Source: Saussurea involucrata (lineage: Eukaryota > Streptophyta > Magnoliopsida > Asterales > Asteraceae). Taken from it: a stretch of DNA of 64,000 bases. The stretch lies in assembly GCA_033807775.1 (NCBI GenBank), contig CM066315.1:6948501-7012500 (forward strand). The letters are read 5' to 3'. The position numbers were made by a program, and so were the translations under genes. Shown here in pieces: positions 29,312-40,474 of the stretch (position 1 is the first letter of the stretch; every line of letters starts with the position of its first letter). The notes beneath the pieces are model-generated. The model did not search any database. It was not told the DNA's origin and was given only the letters and a program-made list of their open reading frames with translations.

Positions 29312-30507
29312 TGTTAGACAACCTAGGGGGGGGGGGGGTAAGGTTGTATTTAAATAATTTTACTTTCAAAAATTCTTTTTATAAAAATATCTTAATAATG
29401 TAAATACAACAGAGTATATGAAAACACAACAGATACGTATAAATACAGGATAGTATAAATACAGTAAATAAAGCAGAGAAATGAATATACAATAATTATA
29501 TAAACAGATATAATTAAATGCACAGCGGAAATATAAAGAGATAAGGGATAGAGATACTTGACACGGAGATTTAGTGATTTACCACAACTTGGTAAATCAC
29601 TAGCCGAGACACTTCCCGACACGATCCAATAAACGTATTCTTTACGGTAGAATACAAACCAAATACAAAGGAAAGCAATAGGCTCTCAAGCTCTAGCTTA
29701 TTGAGATATACAGGATCACACACCCGTTATTCAAACACTTACAAGAGGAGTATAACTCACAATGGAAATCACTCTTGTATAATATTTATCACTTGGATAT
29801 TTTATAAAAAACGTTTTATAAAATAAATATGTAGTGATAATATGTAGTATGGAATATTAGTTGGGAGAGATCAGATGGATAGATGGCAGTGTGTTGTTGA
29901 TCTGTTATTTTATTCTTCTCCACCATCGCATGCATTATATAGCAACTCTTCCAACGGAAACAATGCATCCGCGGTATACCGCCAAAAGCACGCGGTATAC
30001 CGTGCAGTAAAAGTACTTTTGCAGAAGAGAAAGTCAACCCTGCAAAACAAACGTAAACTTGTACCCGCGGTATACCGGCTAAACATCGCGGTATACCGCC
30101 CAACTGTACCCGCGGTATACCTGCTAAACACCGCGGTATACCGCCCAGACAAAAGTACGACCAATCAATCAGAGATCTACAGTAAGCCGCCGCGGTATAC
30201 CTGCTGAACCTCGCGGTATACCTGCGTCAGAAAAGGACAGTTTCTCAAAAACCTTATTTAATTAAAATCATTTATGGTTTTTAGAAATATCCAAGTGGTA
30301 TATTATTTTAGGGTGTTTATCATTATAAATTATAAACACTAATGACAACGTAAATCTTCCGTCTTGAACTCTTCAGATAAAATCTTCGTGTTCTTCAAGA
30401 ACTGTACACTTGGATAGGATTGTTAGATAAACAATAATACGGTGTGTTTGTAATCATCAAAATAAATATATATAAATATATAGAGATGTGGTACACTTGC
30501 ACCAACA
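29312..30507 (-). repeat. Element B 3' LTR
   Basis: From TGTTAGACAACC to CACTTGCACCAACA. Minus-strand TATATAA at 29935-29941; U3 motif cluster at 29969-30225. The PPT (AAAAGGGGGAGAT, minus strand) abuts it at 30508-30520. Confidence 0.92.
29969..30225 (-). promoter_or_regulatory. U3 palindrome cluster of element B
   Basis: Eight copies of CGCGGTATACC; those ending in CGC form the perfect 12-bp palindrome GCGGTATACCGC. The cluster stops 27 bp upstream of the TATATAA box at 29935-29941 (minus strand). The second copy is at 39481-39737. Confidence 0.65.
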
Positions 30508-30875
30508 ATCTCCCCCTTTTTGATGATGACAAACACAACCGCTAAGCATGAGCATATGCGGTTTCTCTCCCCCGTTTGTCGAAACAAAAAGGGTCAAGAA
30601 AGACGGTATGCTTCCCCTCGAGAGATGCTCCCCCTCAAAATATGCATATAATTGAGGTAGCATAAACTCATGGGTAAAGATAATAAAACGCTCCCCCTCA
30701 AATTAATAACGATATTAATTGTTGATTTTAAAAAAATTGAGGGAAAAAAAATATGCATAAAAAAATACGCATATAATTGACATGAAACAAAATAACCAAA
30801 AAGAAACACTTGCACCAAAAAAAAGGATCTTAAGGCTTCGATTTTTCGGTTAATTTTATGTGAGCAAAAATTACC

Positions 30876-31050
30876 ACGTATTATGACCTCGTCAGGGAAC
30901 ACGTATTATATCCTCGTCAGGAACCACGTATTGTATCCTCGCCAGGAAACACGTATTGTATCCTCGCCAGGAAACACGTATTATATCCTCGCCAGGAAAC
31001 ACGTATTGTATCCTCGCCAGGAACCACGTATTGTATCCTCGTCAGGAAAC
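30876..31050 (-). repeat. 25-bp tandem repeat in 3' untranslated part of element B
   Basis: Seven units of 25 bp around ACGTATTGTATCCTCGCCAG, with C/T and A/G variants. It lies between the gag stop and the PPT. The rest of 30521-31198 is AT-rich without a gene. Confidence 0.85.
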
Positions 31051-31198
31051 ACCTACAAAAGGCAAAGAAAATTTTTTGTGGTACCCTTTTCTTATGGGTC
31101 CTTTTAACAGTTAGTATAAAACATAAACTGCAAAAAAAAATTAAAATATGTTGTCGACATAAAATAAAACATGACAACATACAATCCACAAAATTTGT

Positions 31199-33100
31199 TT
31201 AAAACCACAAACGCATCCCACCGGGATTGTCAACATTAAACATTCCTTTCGGAATCCATTTTCTAACCATTCTAATTTTGCGATTGTATTTATCATACAC
31301 ATAAAATGAAGCATTTATATTCGCATTAGGTCTAGAAAAATTACTATTATACATACGAGCATACGGTTTTTTTGGTATATTATTTGCATTATTCATTTTA
31401 CGCACATACGGAGGTTTTTGCACATATTTATTTTTTGTATTAACTTTAGGTGATTCATAAAATCTTTTGATGGGCATACAAGAACATTTATCTTTGCACG
31501 TATCGGAACCAATACCTTTTCTACATTTTATACGGTTAGGCATATTTAGCATGTTAAAGACTTTCTCATTACTACTTTGAAAAGCTTTTGCTAATAAATC
31601 ATCCTTTTCATACGAATCACATTTTCCTTTTAAACATGCAATCTCATTCTCAAGAATATCACATTTTGCACAAATAATATTTTCATGTGACTTTTTATTT
31701 AAGCATGCAATTTCTTTATTTAGAGCATCACAAGATTTACAAAAATCTTTTTCTCCTAATTTAGTTTCTAATTTAGCAATTATATTCATATCATTTTCAG
31801 ATTTTTGTTTGCCATCATTAATTTCCTTATTACATGCAGATATCGTTTCTTTTAATCTAGAATTTTCGTCTTGGTAACGATTTGCAAGAGCAGCCATTTT
31901 GTGAAATGATTCATATAATTCTTCAAGATTATTTTCATTTTCATTATCACTATCATAATAATTATTACTATCATAATTATTGTCATGAAAACATGATGTA
32001 GATACCTCATCATCACGGTCGGCCATGAGACAAATATTCTTGTCTTCATCTTTGTTTGCGCTCCACGCGGCTCCGACGAATGTTTTTGGTGTGTTGATTT
32101 GTTTAGCACGTTTTGGACACACATTTGCATAGTGATTTTTATCACCACACACATAGCAAAAGCCTTTCTTTTTATTGGCTTTTTCATCGTCACTAGATTC
32201 GTCATATTTGTTATGGACGTTGCGACTTTGATTTTTACCACCACGATGGTAGTCTCCATTTCCTTGAAACCTATCAATATTGGCAAACTTTTTGTTAGAT
32301 AAAAGTTTAGAGAGTTTTCTTACCATCTCGATTAAATCGTCAAGACTTTCGGATTCGTCATTTGAGGAACTTGCTTCTTCCTCCTCTTCTTCTTCCTCAT
32401 CTTTAGGGGCAACGGCTTTGAGAGCAATGGATTTCTTTTTGACTCGATCCCGAACTTGATTTCTTTTTAGTGCAATTTCGTGCACTTTAAGATTGCCGAT
32501 CAAGTCATCTATCTTCATTATGGAAAGGTCACGGGAGTCTTCTAAAGATGTTATCTTTTGCATCCACTCCGAAGGAAGGGCTCGTAGGATTTTCCTTATA
32601 TAGTCCTCGTTAGGATAAGTGCGATCCAAACCTTTCAACGTAGTCACAATAAGGTTAAATCTTTTAAACATTGAGTCAATCGACTCATCTTGTTTCATTT
32701 CGAACAGTTCATAATCGTGAACTAAAATATTCACTTTACTAGATTTAACTTCCGTGTTTCCACGATGAGTATTATTTAAACTTTCCCATATTTGATTTGC
32801 AGTTTTATATGTATATACTCTTTCAATTTCATCAGTTGTTAAAGCAGCATATAATATATTCTTAGCTTCAAAGTTTAAACAAAAAAGAGTTTCATCAGAA
32901 GTAGTCCATTCATCTATAGGTTTATCAATAAAAACATCATCTTTCACAATGGTGGGTTTAAAATTCCCTTTTTCTATAATATCCCAAATCTTTTGATTTT
33001 TGCCACGCACGTGACATTCAAATAGCTCGGCCCAAATGCCAAACTTTTCAGTATCTATCAAAGGGGGTTTTGAAAACACAAAATTAGTTTGTTGAGCCAT
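31199..33100 (-). CDS. Element B gag
   Basis: 633 codons from an ATG 45 bp after the PBS. The N-terminal 210 residues are a copia-type gag (UBN2-like) domain. An acidic EEEEEEEE run near residue 240 precedes a basic stretch, then a CX2CX4HX4C knuckle (CYVCGDKNHYANVC) near 320. A long coiled-coil region with repeated CxxC-type pairs (CKSCDALNKEIACL, CAKCDILENEIACL) follows. The basic C-terminus resembles the stretch that leads into protease in full SIRE elements, but here the ORF ends and no pol follows. Intact, so selection for gag or very recent insertion is possible. Confidence 0.88.
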   Translation of the reverse strand: MAQQTNFVFSKPPLIDTEKFGIWAELFECHVRGKNQKIWDIIEKGNFKPTIVKDDVFIDKPIDEWTTSDETLFCLNFEAKNILYAALTTDEIERVYTYKTANQIWESLNNTHRGNTEVKSSKVNILVHDYELFEMKQDESIDSMFKRFNLIVTTLKGLDRTYPNEDYIRKILRALPSEWMQKITSLEDSRDLSIMKIDDLIGNLKVHEIALKRNQVRDRVKKKSIALKAVAPKDEEEEEEEEASSSNDESESLDDLIEMVRKLSKLLSNKKFANIDRFQGNGDYHRGGKNQSRNVHNKYDESSDDEKANKKKGFCYVCGDKNHYANVCPKRAKQINTPKTFVGAAWSANKDEDKNICLMADRDDEVSTSCFHDNNYDSNNYYDSDNENENNLEELYESFHKMAALANRYQDENSRLKETISACNKEINDGKQKSENDMNIIAKLETKLGEKDFCKSCDALNKEIACLNKKSHENIICAKCDILENEIACLKGKCDSYEKDDLLAKAFQSSNEKVFNMLNMPNRIKCRKGIGSDTCKDKCSCMPIKRFYESPKVNTKNKYVQKPPYVRKMNNANNIPKKPYARMYNSNFSRPNANINASFYVYDKYNRKIRMVRKWIPKGMFNVDNPGGMRLWF

Positions 33101-33144
33101 TTAAAAGAATAAAAGAAATTTAAGCAGAAAAATTTGAAAGCCCT

Positions 33145-33156
33145 GCTCTGATACCA
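33145..33156 (-). other. Primer-binding site of element B
   Basis: TGGTATCAGAGC on the minus strand, two bases from the 5' LTR start at 33158/33159. Confidence 0.9.
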
Positions 33157-33158
33157 AT

Positions 33159-33514
33159 TGTTAGACAACCTAGGGGGGGGGGGGGGTAAGGTTGTATTTA
33201 AATAATTTTACTTTCAAAAATTCTTTTTATAAAAATATCTTAATAATGTAAATACAACAGAGTATATGAAAACACAACAGATACGTATAAATACAGGATA
33301 GTATAAATACAGTAAATAAAGCAGAGAAATGAATATACAATAATTATATAAACATATATAATTAAATGCACAGCGGAAATATAAAGAGATAAGGGATAGA
33401 GATACTTGACACGGAGATTTAGTGATTTACCACAACTTGGTAAATCACTAGCCGAGACACTTCCCGACACGATCCAATAAACGTATTCTTTACGGTAGAA
33501 TACAAACCAAATAC
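33159..33514 (-). repeat. Element B 5' LTR, first piece
   Basis: Matches 29312-29666 of the 3' LTR up to AATAC (33510-33514), where element C is inserted. The LTR resumes at 39179. Confidence 0.92.
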
Positions 33515-34687
33515 TGTTGGGTCATCAAGATTTGAAGATGACCTCATGATCTCCTTTTATACTTTGAAAAACATTTTATACTTAGAGAAATTTTGGATGC
33601 ATGGTTCTTTGTAATGGCTTGTACAAGATAGCAAATGTTCGGTGAAGTCGAAGATCAACCGAAACCAAGCTTGAAGACTCTCTACTTGTGGAAAATAGAA
33701 GACTCTCGGCAACTTTCAAACAAGTCATCACCACCGAAATCCCTTGACATTTCGGTGGCCTTCTCTCCACCGAAGTTATAGAACATCTTCGGTGGCCTTC
33801 TCCCACCGATGACCCTTTCGGTGCTCCTCTCACCACCGAAATATACATGTAACTTCGGTGGTCCTCTCACCACCGAAATATACATGTAACTTCGGTGGTC
33901 CTCTCACCACCGAAATATACATGTAACTTCGGTGGTCCTCTCACCACCGAAATATGCTTGTAATTTCGGTGGTCCTCTCACCACTGAAATATGCTCGTAA
34001 TTTCGGTGGACTAGTTACCACCGAATCCTACTTGCAACTTCGGTGGACTAGTATTCTTTCCACCGAAGACTTGTCAAATCTCGGTGGAAACCACTTCGGT
34101 GCTAAAGGCTCAAGACAGAAGATCATTTATTATGGGACAATATCCTCCAGCAGAGAAAAGTGACAGTTTGTCTTTTTATCCACCTTCAACTAAGGTCCCT
34201 GTTATCTGCTCAAGCTACTCTGTCTGCACCTAGTGAAAAGTGACAAGGACTTCACAGCTTTCCAGAAGTCAACATCCTCAGCAAGTGTGAAGATGACAAG
34301 TGTCCCAAGCATTCAATGCTTGCACACTCCTTGTCACTATAAAAGGAAGAGCTCTCCATACTGAAACACACATCTTGAGAGACTTTGAAGATTACTGTGA
34401 GCTCTTGATATTCTACGCAAACTGGAAGAATTCTCTAAGTGCAAGAATTTCCAGTTTGCTTGAAAAACTTTATAGCTTTGTTCTAAGTGTTCTTAGTTAT
34501 TTTGTTGTATACTTTGTGTAAGATTGTTAGAATAGTTTATCTGTTCTTTTCCGCAACAGTCTTAAGTTTTCTATGTGTAATTCTTGTTGAAAGATTTTCA
34601 ATAAAAGAATTAAAATTGTGAAAATTTTGAGTATTGTATTCAACCCCCCCCTTCTACAATACTTGTTATAGCCATCTGGGACTAACA
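33515..34687 (+). repeat. Element C 5' LTR
   Basis: 1173 bp, TGTTGGGTCATC to CTGGGACTAACA. TATA box TATAAAA at 34338-34344, AATAAA at 34602-34608, poly-C tract near 34645. The short ORFs inside are chance. Confidence 0.94.
33729..34100 (+). promoter_or_regulatory. U3 hairpin cluster of element C
   Basis: At least five units of about 37 bp, each with the inverted pair TTCGGTGGT and ACCACCGAA separated by six bases, plus further single TTCGGTGG sites. The TATA box is 238 bp downstream. The second copy is at 38215-38586. The same octamer recurs in the internal region (36836-37335). Confidence 0.65.
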
Positions 34688-34689
34688 AG

Positions 34690-34701
34690 TGGTATCAGAG
34701 C
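34690..34701 (+). other. Primer-binding site of element C
   Basis: TGGTATCAGAGC two bases after the 5' LTR. Confidence 0.9.
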
Positions 34702-34732
34702 AGAAAGTTTAATTCCATAAACTTGATCTGCG

Positions 34733-36103
34733 ATGGCTGCCTCTTCTTCTTCTACTGTTGAAAACTCTTTTCAAAATAACTTTTCTGAAAATGGCTCCAT
34801 TTCAAAACCTCCTAAGTTCAATCCCAACAACTTCTCTTTGTGGAAAAGCCGCATGATGTTGTTCATGGAAGGAGTGGATACTAGATATCCAACCATTCTC
34901 CAAGAGGGACCCATTATCCCCAGAGTTTGGGCTCGCTATGAAACGCAGAGGCCGGGTAAAGAAACCATGGAAAAAGGTGATTCTGATGATTCGTCTGATG
35001 AAGAAAAATCTGCTGCTACTGGTCGTTACATTCTTAAAAATCCTAAGAAATATACTGATGAGGAAAAACGACTTGTGTCTCTTGATTCTAAAGTTAGAAC
35101 TATCATTGCTCTCTCTCTTCCTGATGAAGTGTACCACTCTCTGGTAAATCTCTCTACTGCCAAAGAGATGTGGTCCACTCTGTGTGTTTTGTATGAAGGT
35201 ACAAATGAAGTTAAAAAGAGCAGAAAGATTGCTCTTGTTAGAAAATATGAACTCTTTTCTTATGAGAAAGGAGAATCTCTCTCCAACTACTATAATCGCT
35301 TTAACAGTCTTCTTAATGACTTAAAGCTGTTAGGTAGAGTGTATGACAATGAGGAAGTCCTGTGCAAATTTATGGACTGTCTTCCCGATTTTTGGGAAAA
35401 TATCTGTACTTGTATAAAGACAACCAAGGATCTTGATCATATGCCTCTTACTGTTCTTTATGGTACTCTTTTCAACTATGAGCAGACGAAACTGCAAAAG
35501 TTTTTAAAGAACTCTTCTCTAGCTCTCCTAAGTGACTCTTCCAAAAAGACTAAGTGTTTTCCAAAAATCACCTACCTATCTGATTCTGACCATGATAGTC
35601 AAGAAGATCCCAATGATCATTCAGAAGCATATCTTAGTGATGCTAAGGATGAATGTGAGGAAACTTCAGTTGATAAATTATCTGATGAAATGGCCATGTT
35701 GGATGGGTACTCTAAATCCAAATCTCATCTCTCTTCTGGAAAATCTAAGTCTGGTAGAAAATCCTCTTCTTCTCTCTCCAAACACTCTTCTTTGGACAAA
35801 TCTAATGAGGAATGTTTTAAGTGTGGTAAAAAGGGTCATTTTGCTTCTGAGTGTAAGAGTAAACAGTTTGAAAGACCCAGAACTGCTTCCTCAGGCCGAT
35901 TTTCCTCAAAATCGGAAAGATCCAAATATGATTCCCAAAAGTTCAGCCAACACCTCTCTTCTGCAAATTTTGATCGGGCTGAAAGATACAAGGAAAAATA
36001 CAAGAGAGAAAAGGAAAGAAATGAAAGACTTATCAGAAGAGGAAAGGGTCTGCCTGCTAAATCTTATGATTTGGCAGATGAACCCACATCTGAAAGCGAA
36101 TGA
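34733..36103 (+). CDS. Element C gag
   Basis: 456 codons from the first ATG after the PBS. The N-terminus has the copia gag signature (PPKFNPNNFSLWKSRM) and a UBN2-like domain to about residue 260. Acidic and serine-rich segments follow, then a CX2CX4HX4C knuckle (CFKCGKKGHFASEC) near 360 and a basic Lys/Arg/Glu tail. The protein is shorter than the gags of A and B; a leftover second knuckle lies out of frame downstream at 36528-36575. No pol follows, so this is a non-autonomous element. Confidence 0.87.
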   Translation: MAASSSSTVENSFQNNFSENGSISKPPKFNPNNFSLWKSRMMLFMEGVDTRYPTILQEGPIIPRVWARYETQRPGKETMEKGDSDDSSDEEKSAATGRYILKNPKKYTDEEKRLVSLDSKVRTIIALSLPDEVYHSLVNLSTAKEMWSTLCVLYEGTNEVKKSRKIALVRKYELFSYEKGESLSNYYNRFNSLLNDLKLLGRVYDNEEVLCKFMDCLPDFWENICTCIKTTKDLDHMPLTVLYGTLFNYEQTKLQKFLKNSSLALLSDSSKKTKCFPKITYLSDSDHDSQEDPNDHSEAYLSDAKDECEETSVDKLSDEMAMLDGYSKSKSHLSSGKSKSGRKSSSSLSKHSSLDKSNEECFKCGKKGHFASECKSKQFERPRTASSGRFSSKSERSKYDSQKFSQHLSSANFDRAERYKEKYKREKERNERLIRRGKGLPAKSYDLADEPTSESE

Positions 36104-37334
36104 CTCCTCAACTGCTCTTGTATCAGCTAAGTGCTTCTTCTACTCTTCACAGGTACATACTATGTGTTTTATCTATCTTTTATGAATTCTCTTATTTCAA
36201 ACTCTTTTGCTATGTGTTCATAATTTCTGCCATCACATCTGAAAACATAAATTTTGGAAATTTTATTTGGCTAGTCTCTGGGTGTTGTTTCTGTCTTAAA
36301 AGGAAATCCTCCAAAATTTTTCCAAAAATAACTTTATGACTTCTCATACCGATTTTCTTCTTAAATCTGTGAGTTTCAAAATGTCCAATTCAAAAGAAAG
36401 AATTTATGTACTCCCAATTTTTGAAATATGAATTCTATGTGATGCACCCTCATTCTTTGTTATCTCTTCAAAATCTTTGAGCAAAAGTTAGGAAAAATGT
36501 CAAATTTCTAAAAGGATCTCTCTTTATAGAAAATGCTATATCTGTGGTGATATTTCTCATTTTGCCAAAGAATAAAGAATTATTCTGAGTGATGTAAATT
36601 CTTTTCATTCTTTTTCTTCTAACTCAAAAGGACCCACCTTCAAAATGGGTACCTGAAAATTAAATTCTTTGTGATTGCAGATTTTGAGCTGGGCAGATGG
36701 ATCTATGTGAACAAGTGAGAAAGTTGACAAAACCTTAGAATTCTTTACTCTCATGACATCATAAGCATGTTGATGTCATTTTCATGACATCACCATCTCC
36801 AATCTCTTAAAATTCCATTTCTTTTCTAAACCTCACCACCGAAATTTTCCTTAACCACCAAACCAAAACCATATACCACCATACTTTACTTCCCATCATA
36901 TGTTTTGCCTCCTCGATCGGTGGTACCCCTCAAATTCGGTGGAACCCTTCAAATTCGGTGGTGAAACCCTTCTAAATTCGGTACAATCCTTCAAACTCCT
37001 CGGTGGAATCCTCACACCGATCCACCACCGAGTCTACACCGACCCACACCGATTCCACACCGAATCTCCACCGATCCACCACCTCAAATCCCTCCACCGA
37101 TCCACCACCTCAAATCCCTCCACCAATCCACCCACTACAAACTCTTCTACAGATGTCACCCCAAATCCTCAAACTCAATCTTTTTGGGTCATCAAATTGG
37201 AAGATGAAATTCCAATCTTTTCTTCACTTTGAAGATTTTCTCCATAATGTCTTAGAAGTTTTACTACTGATTTTCCACCGCAAATCCTACCGAAAATAGC
37301 CAATTTTCGGTGGATTCTCCTTCATTTTCGGTGG

Positions 37335-37379
<45 letters not shown>

Positions 37380-38000
37380 GGTCTTGGTTCTGGCCGATCT
37401 TTTCATTTTCTCTTGGTGTTTTTCCTACGTCGGCCGCTGAGGGGGAGAATTCATCTGAGGGGGAGCAACATAAACCCTCAGTACTCATATACAGCGACCA
37501 ACTTGAAAAAATGAGGAAATCGACGGACCGGTCAAGGGGGAGCACTTCAGTCCGGGCGGATCTAACTGAGGGGGAGAAACACAAAGACCGTCTGATCTAA
37601 CTGAGGGGGAGCAAAACAAAGACAAAGGATGCTGATGCTAAACATGAAAAGATGCCAAGATGCAACAGTTGGGCAGAAGTATCCTAAGGCTGCTGATCAA
37701 AATGAAGAATCCTCAAGCCAGACACAAGTTTCAACTCGCCCCTCCAAAGATGCAAGTAATATTCATTCTGTTTATACTGTTTATACTTCTTTCCTTTTCC
37801 TTTCGATTGTTTGTACAGCTATACCTCTTTATTTTTTCTTATATGTAAATATCATATATACATACACACACAAAAAAAAAAAAAAAAAAATGGACTGTGT
37901 GAAAAAGAACCCAAAAGAGTAAAGAAGGGTCAACTTGCATTATTCACTGTCTTACTCATGTTTTTCTAAGTATGGATGTCATCATCAAATAGGGGGAGAT
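36104..38000 (+). other. Non-coding 3' region of element C
   Basis: 36528-36575 encodes a stray CYICGDISHFAKE knuckle followed by a stop, a remnant of a longer gag. 36836-37335 repeats TTCGGTGG/CCACCGA words shared with the LTR. 37341-37377 is a run of 37 A. 37439-37610 carries five GGGGGAG-type purine tracts, like the true PPT at 37991-38000. No credible gene. Confidence 0.75.
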
Positions 38001-39173
38001 TGTTGGGTCATCAAGATTTGAAGATGACCTCATGATCTCCTTTTATACTTTGAAAAACATTTTATACTTAGAGAAATTTTGGATGCATGGTTCTTTGTAA
38101 TGGCTTGTACAAGATAGCAAATGTTCGGTGAAGTCGAAGATCAACCGAAACCAAGCTTGAAGACTCTCTACTTGTGGAAAATAGAAGACTCTCGGCAACT
38201 TTCAAACAAGTCATCACCACCGAAATCCCTTGACATTTCGGTGGCCTTCTCTCCACCGAAGTTATAGAACATCTTCGGTGGCCTTCTCCCACCGATGACC
38301 CTTTCGGTGCTCCTCTCACCACCGAAATATACATGTAACTTCGGTGGTCCTCTCACCACCGAAATATACATGTAACTTCGGTGGTCCTCTCACCACCGAA
38401 ATATACATGTAACTTCGGTGGTCCTCTCACCACCGAAATATGCTTGTAATTTCGGTGGTCCTCTCACCACTGAAATATGCTCGTAATTTCGGTGGACTAG
38501 TTACCACCGAATCCTACTTGCAACTTCGGTGGACTAGTATTCTTTCCACCGAAGACTTGTCAAATCTCGGTGGAAACCACTTCGGTGCTAAAGGCTCAAG
38601 ACAGAAGATCATTTATTATGGGACAATATCCTCCAGCAGAGAAAAGTGACAGTTTGTCTTTTTATCCACCTTCAACTAAGGTCCCTGTTATCTGCTCAAG
38701 CTACTCTGTCTGCACCTAGTGAAAAGTGACAAGGACTTCACAGCTTTCCAGAAGTCAACATCCTCAGCAAGTGTGAAGATGACAAGTGTCCCAAGCATTC
38801 AATGCTTGCACACTCCTTGTCACTATAAAAGGAAGAGCTCTCCATACTGAAACACACATCTTGAGAGACTTTGAAGATTACTGTGAGCTCTTGATATTCT
38901 ACGCAAACTGGAAGAATTCTCTAAGTGCAAGAATTTCCAGTTTGCTTGAAAAACTTTATAGCTTTGTTCTAAGTGTTCTTAGTTATTTTGTTGTATACTT
39001 TGTGTAAGATTGTTAGAATAGTTTATCTGTTCTTTTCCGCAACAGTCTTAAGTTTTCTATGTGTAATTCTTGTTGAAAGATTTTCAATAAAAGAATTAAA
39101 ATTGTGAAAATTTTGAGTATTGTATTCAACCCCCCCCTTCTACAATACTTGTTATAGCCATCTGGGACTAACA
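38001..39173 (+). repeat. Element C 3' LTR
   Basis: 1173 bp, no difference from 33515-34687 seen by eye. Preceded by the PPT AGGGGGAGAT. Confidence 0.94.
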
Positions 39174-39178
39174 AATAC

Positions 39179-40019
39179 AAAGGAAAGCAATAGGCTCTCA
39201 AGCTCTAGCTTATTGAGATATACAGGATCACACACCCGTTATTCAAACACTTACAAGAGGAGTATAACTCACAATGGAAATCACTCTTGTATAATATTTA
39301 TCACTTGGATATTTTATAAAAAACGTTTTATAAAATAAATATGTAGTGATAATATGTAGTATGGAATATTAGTTGGGAGAGATCAGATGGATAGATGGCA
39401 GTGTGTTGTTGATCTGTTATTTTATTCTTCTCCACCATCGCATGCATTATATAGCAACTCTTCCAACGGAAACAATGCATCCGCGGTATACCGCCAAAAG
39501 CACGCGGTATACCGTGCAGTAAAAGTACTTTTGCAGAAGAGAAAGTCAACCCTGCAAAACAAACGTAAACTTGTACCCGCGGTATACCGGCTAAACATCG
39601 CGGTATACCGCCCAACTGTACCCGCGGTATACCTGCTAAACACCGCGGTATACCGCCCAGACAAAAGTACGACCAATCAATCAGAGATCTACAGTAAGCC
39701 GCCGCGGTATACCTGCTGAACCTCGCGGTATACCTGCGTCAGAAAAGGACAGTTTCTCAAAAACCTTATTTAATTAAAATCATTTATGGTTTTTAGAAAT
39801 ATCCAAGTGGTATATTATTTTAGGGTGTTTATCATTATAAATTATAAACACTAATGACAACGTAAATCTTCCGTCTTGAACTCTTCAGATAAAATCTTCG
39901 TGTTCTTCAAGAACTGTACACTTGGATAGGATTGTTAGATAAACAATAATACGGTGTGTTTGTAATCATCAAAATAAATATATATAAATATATAGAGATG
40001 TGGTACACTTGCACCAACA
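39179..40019 (-). repeat. Element B 5' LTR, second piece
   Basis: Continues B's LTR after the AATAC duplication and ends CACTTGCACCAACA. Includes the second CGCGGTATACC cluster (39481-39737). Confidence 0.92.
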
Positions 40020-40024
40020 TATTC

Positions 40025-40474
40025 TAATAGCTATCTATCAATACTATTTATACAAAAGTAATTACAAGATAACTATCAAAAGTAAATTGATCTTCTGAAT
40101 CTTCGTTAAACATATCTTGATCAATTCCTTATTTGTCTCCAAAAGCATCGCATCCCAAACTTATCAACTCAGCAGTATTAATGATGATTTGGCTCAGCAG
40201 CATTAACAACCTTCAGCAGTATTAACCTTCACAGTCTTCAAGCAGTAGTAACTCAGCTCAGCAGTACTAACCATGTCTAGCAGTAGTAATTTGGTCTAGC
40301 AGCACTAACTTCGTCTAGCAGTAGTAATCTTGGTCTAGCAGTACTAACTTCATCTAGCAGTACTAACTTCGTCTAGCAGCAGTAACCTTGCCCAGCAGTA
40401 GTAACGAAGAACTGGCAGTAGTAATGTAGACTTAGCAGTACTAACCATACTTAGCATATCTTCAGTTCCCAACA
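40025..40474 (-). repeat. Element A 5' LTR, second piece
   Basis: Continues A's LTR after the TATTC duplication and ends TTCAGTTCCCAACA. Two substitutions relative to 18925-19374, in the GCAGTANTAAC cluster. TATA at about 40044-40052 on the minus strand. Confidence 0.93.

Larger units (their letters stand above)
33515..39173 (+). mobile_element. Element C: gag-only (TR-GAG) LTR retrotransposon, TSD AATAC
   Basis: Inserted in B's 5' LTR in the opposite orientation; AATAC is duplicated at 33510-33514 and 39174-39178. Two 1173-bp LTRs (33515-34687, 38001-39173) look identical. The internal region (34688-38000) has PBS, one gag ORF, a long non-coding part and a PPT, and no pol. A CAACCCCCCCCTTCTAC tract near the LTR end resembles SIRE LTRs. 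It is the innermost and youngest insertion. Confidence 0.92.
29312..40019 (-). mobile_element. Element B: gag-only (TR-GAG) LTR retrotransposon, TSD TATTC
   Basis: Inserted in the 5' LTR of A; TATTC is duplicated at 29307-29311 and 40020-40024. LTRs of about 1196 bp are at 29312-30507 (3') and 33159-33514 joined to 39179-40019 (5'). The 2651-bp internal region has PBS, one gag ORF and PPT but no pol. B therefore needs protease, integrase and RT in trans. A poly-C run near the LTR end and the gag type suggest SIRE ancestry. LTRs differ by one substitution (29511 region) and the length of a G run (13 versus 14). Confidence 0.9.
18626..40474 (-). mobile_element. Element A: Ty1/copia SIRE/Maximus-type retrotransposon with third ORF, TSD TCAAC
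   Basis: LTRs of 749 bp (18626-19374 is the 3' LTR; 29013-29311 joined to 40025-40474 is the 5' LTR). The target duplication TCAAC lies at 18621-18625 and 40475-40479. On the minus strand the order is 5' LTR, PBS, gag, pol, a 27-copy array, third ORF, PPT, 3' LTR. Without nested element B its length is about 11.1 kb. The large gag with second cysteine-rich region, copia pol order (integrase before RT) and extra ORF after pol fit SIRE/Maximus. The two LTRs differ by two substitutions, so the insertion is young. Confidence 0.92.

Noticed and set aside
29875..30207. 110-codon frame in element B LTR (and copy at 39387-39719)
   Set aside because: Reads through the CGCGGTATACC cluster in U3; both strands are open there by composition.
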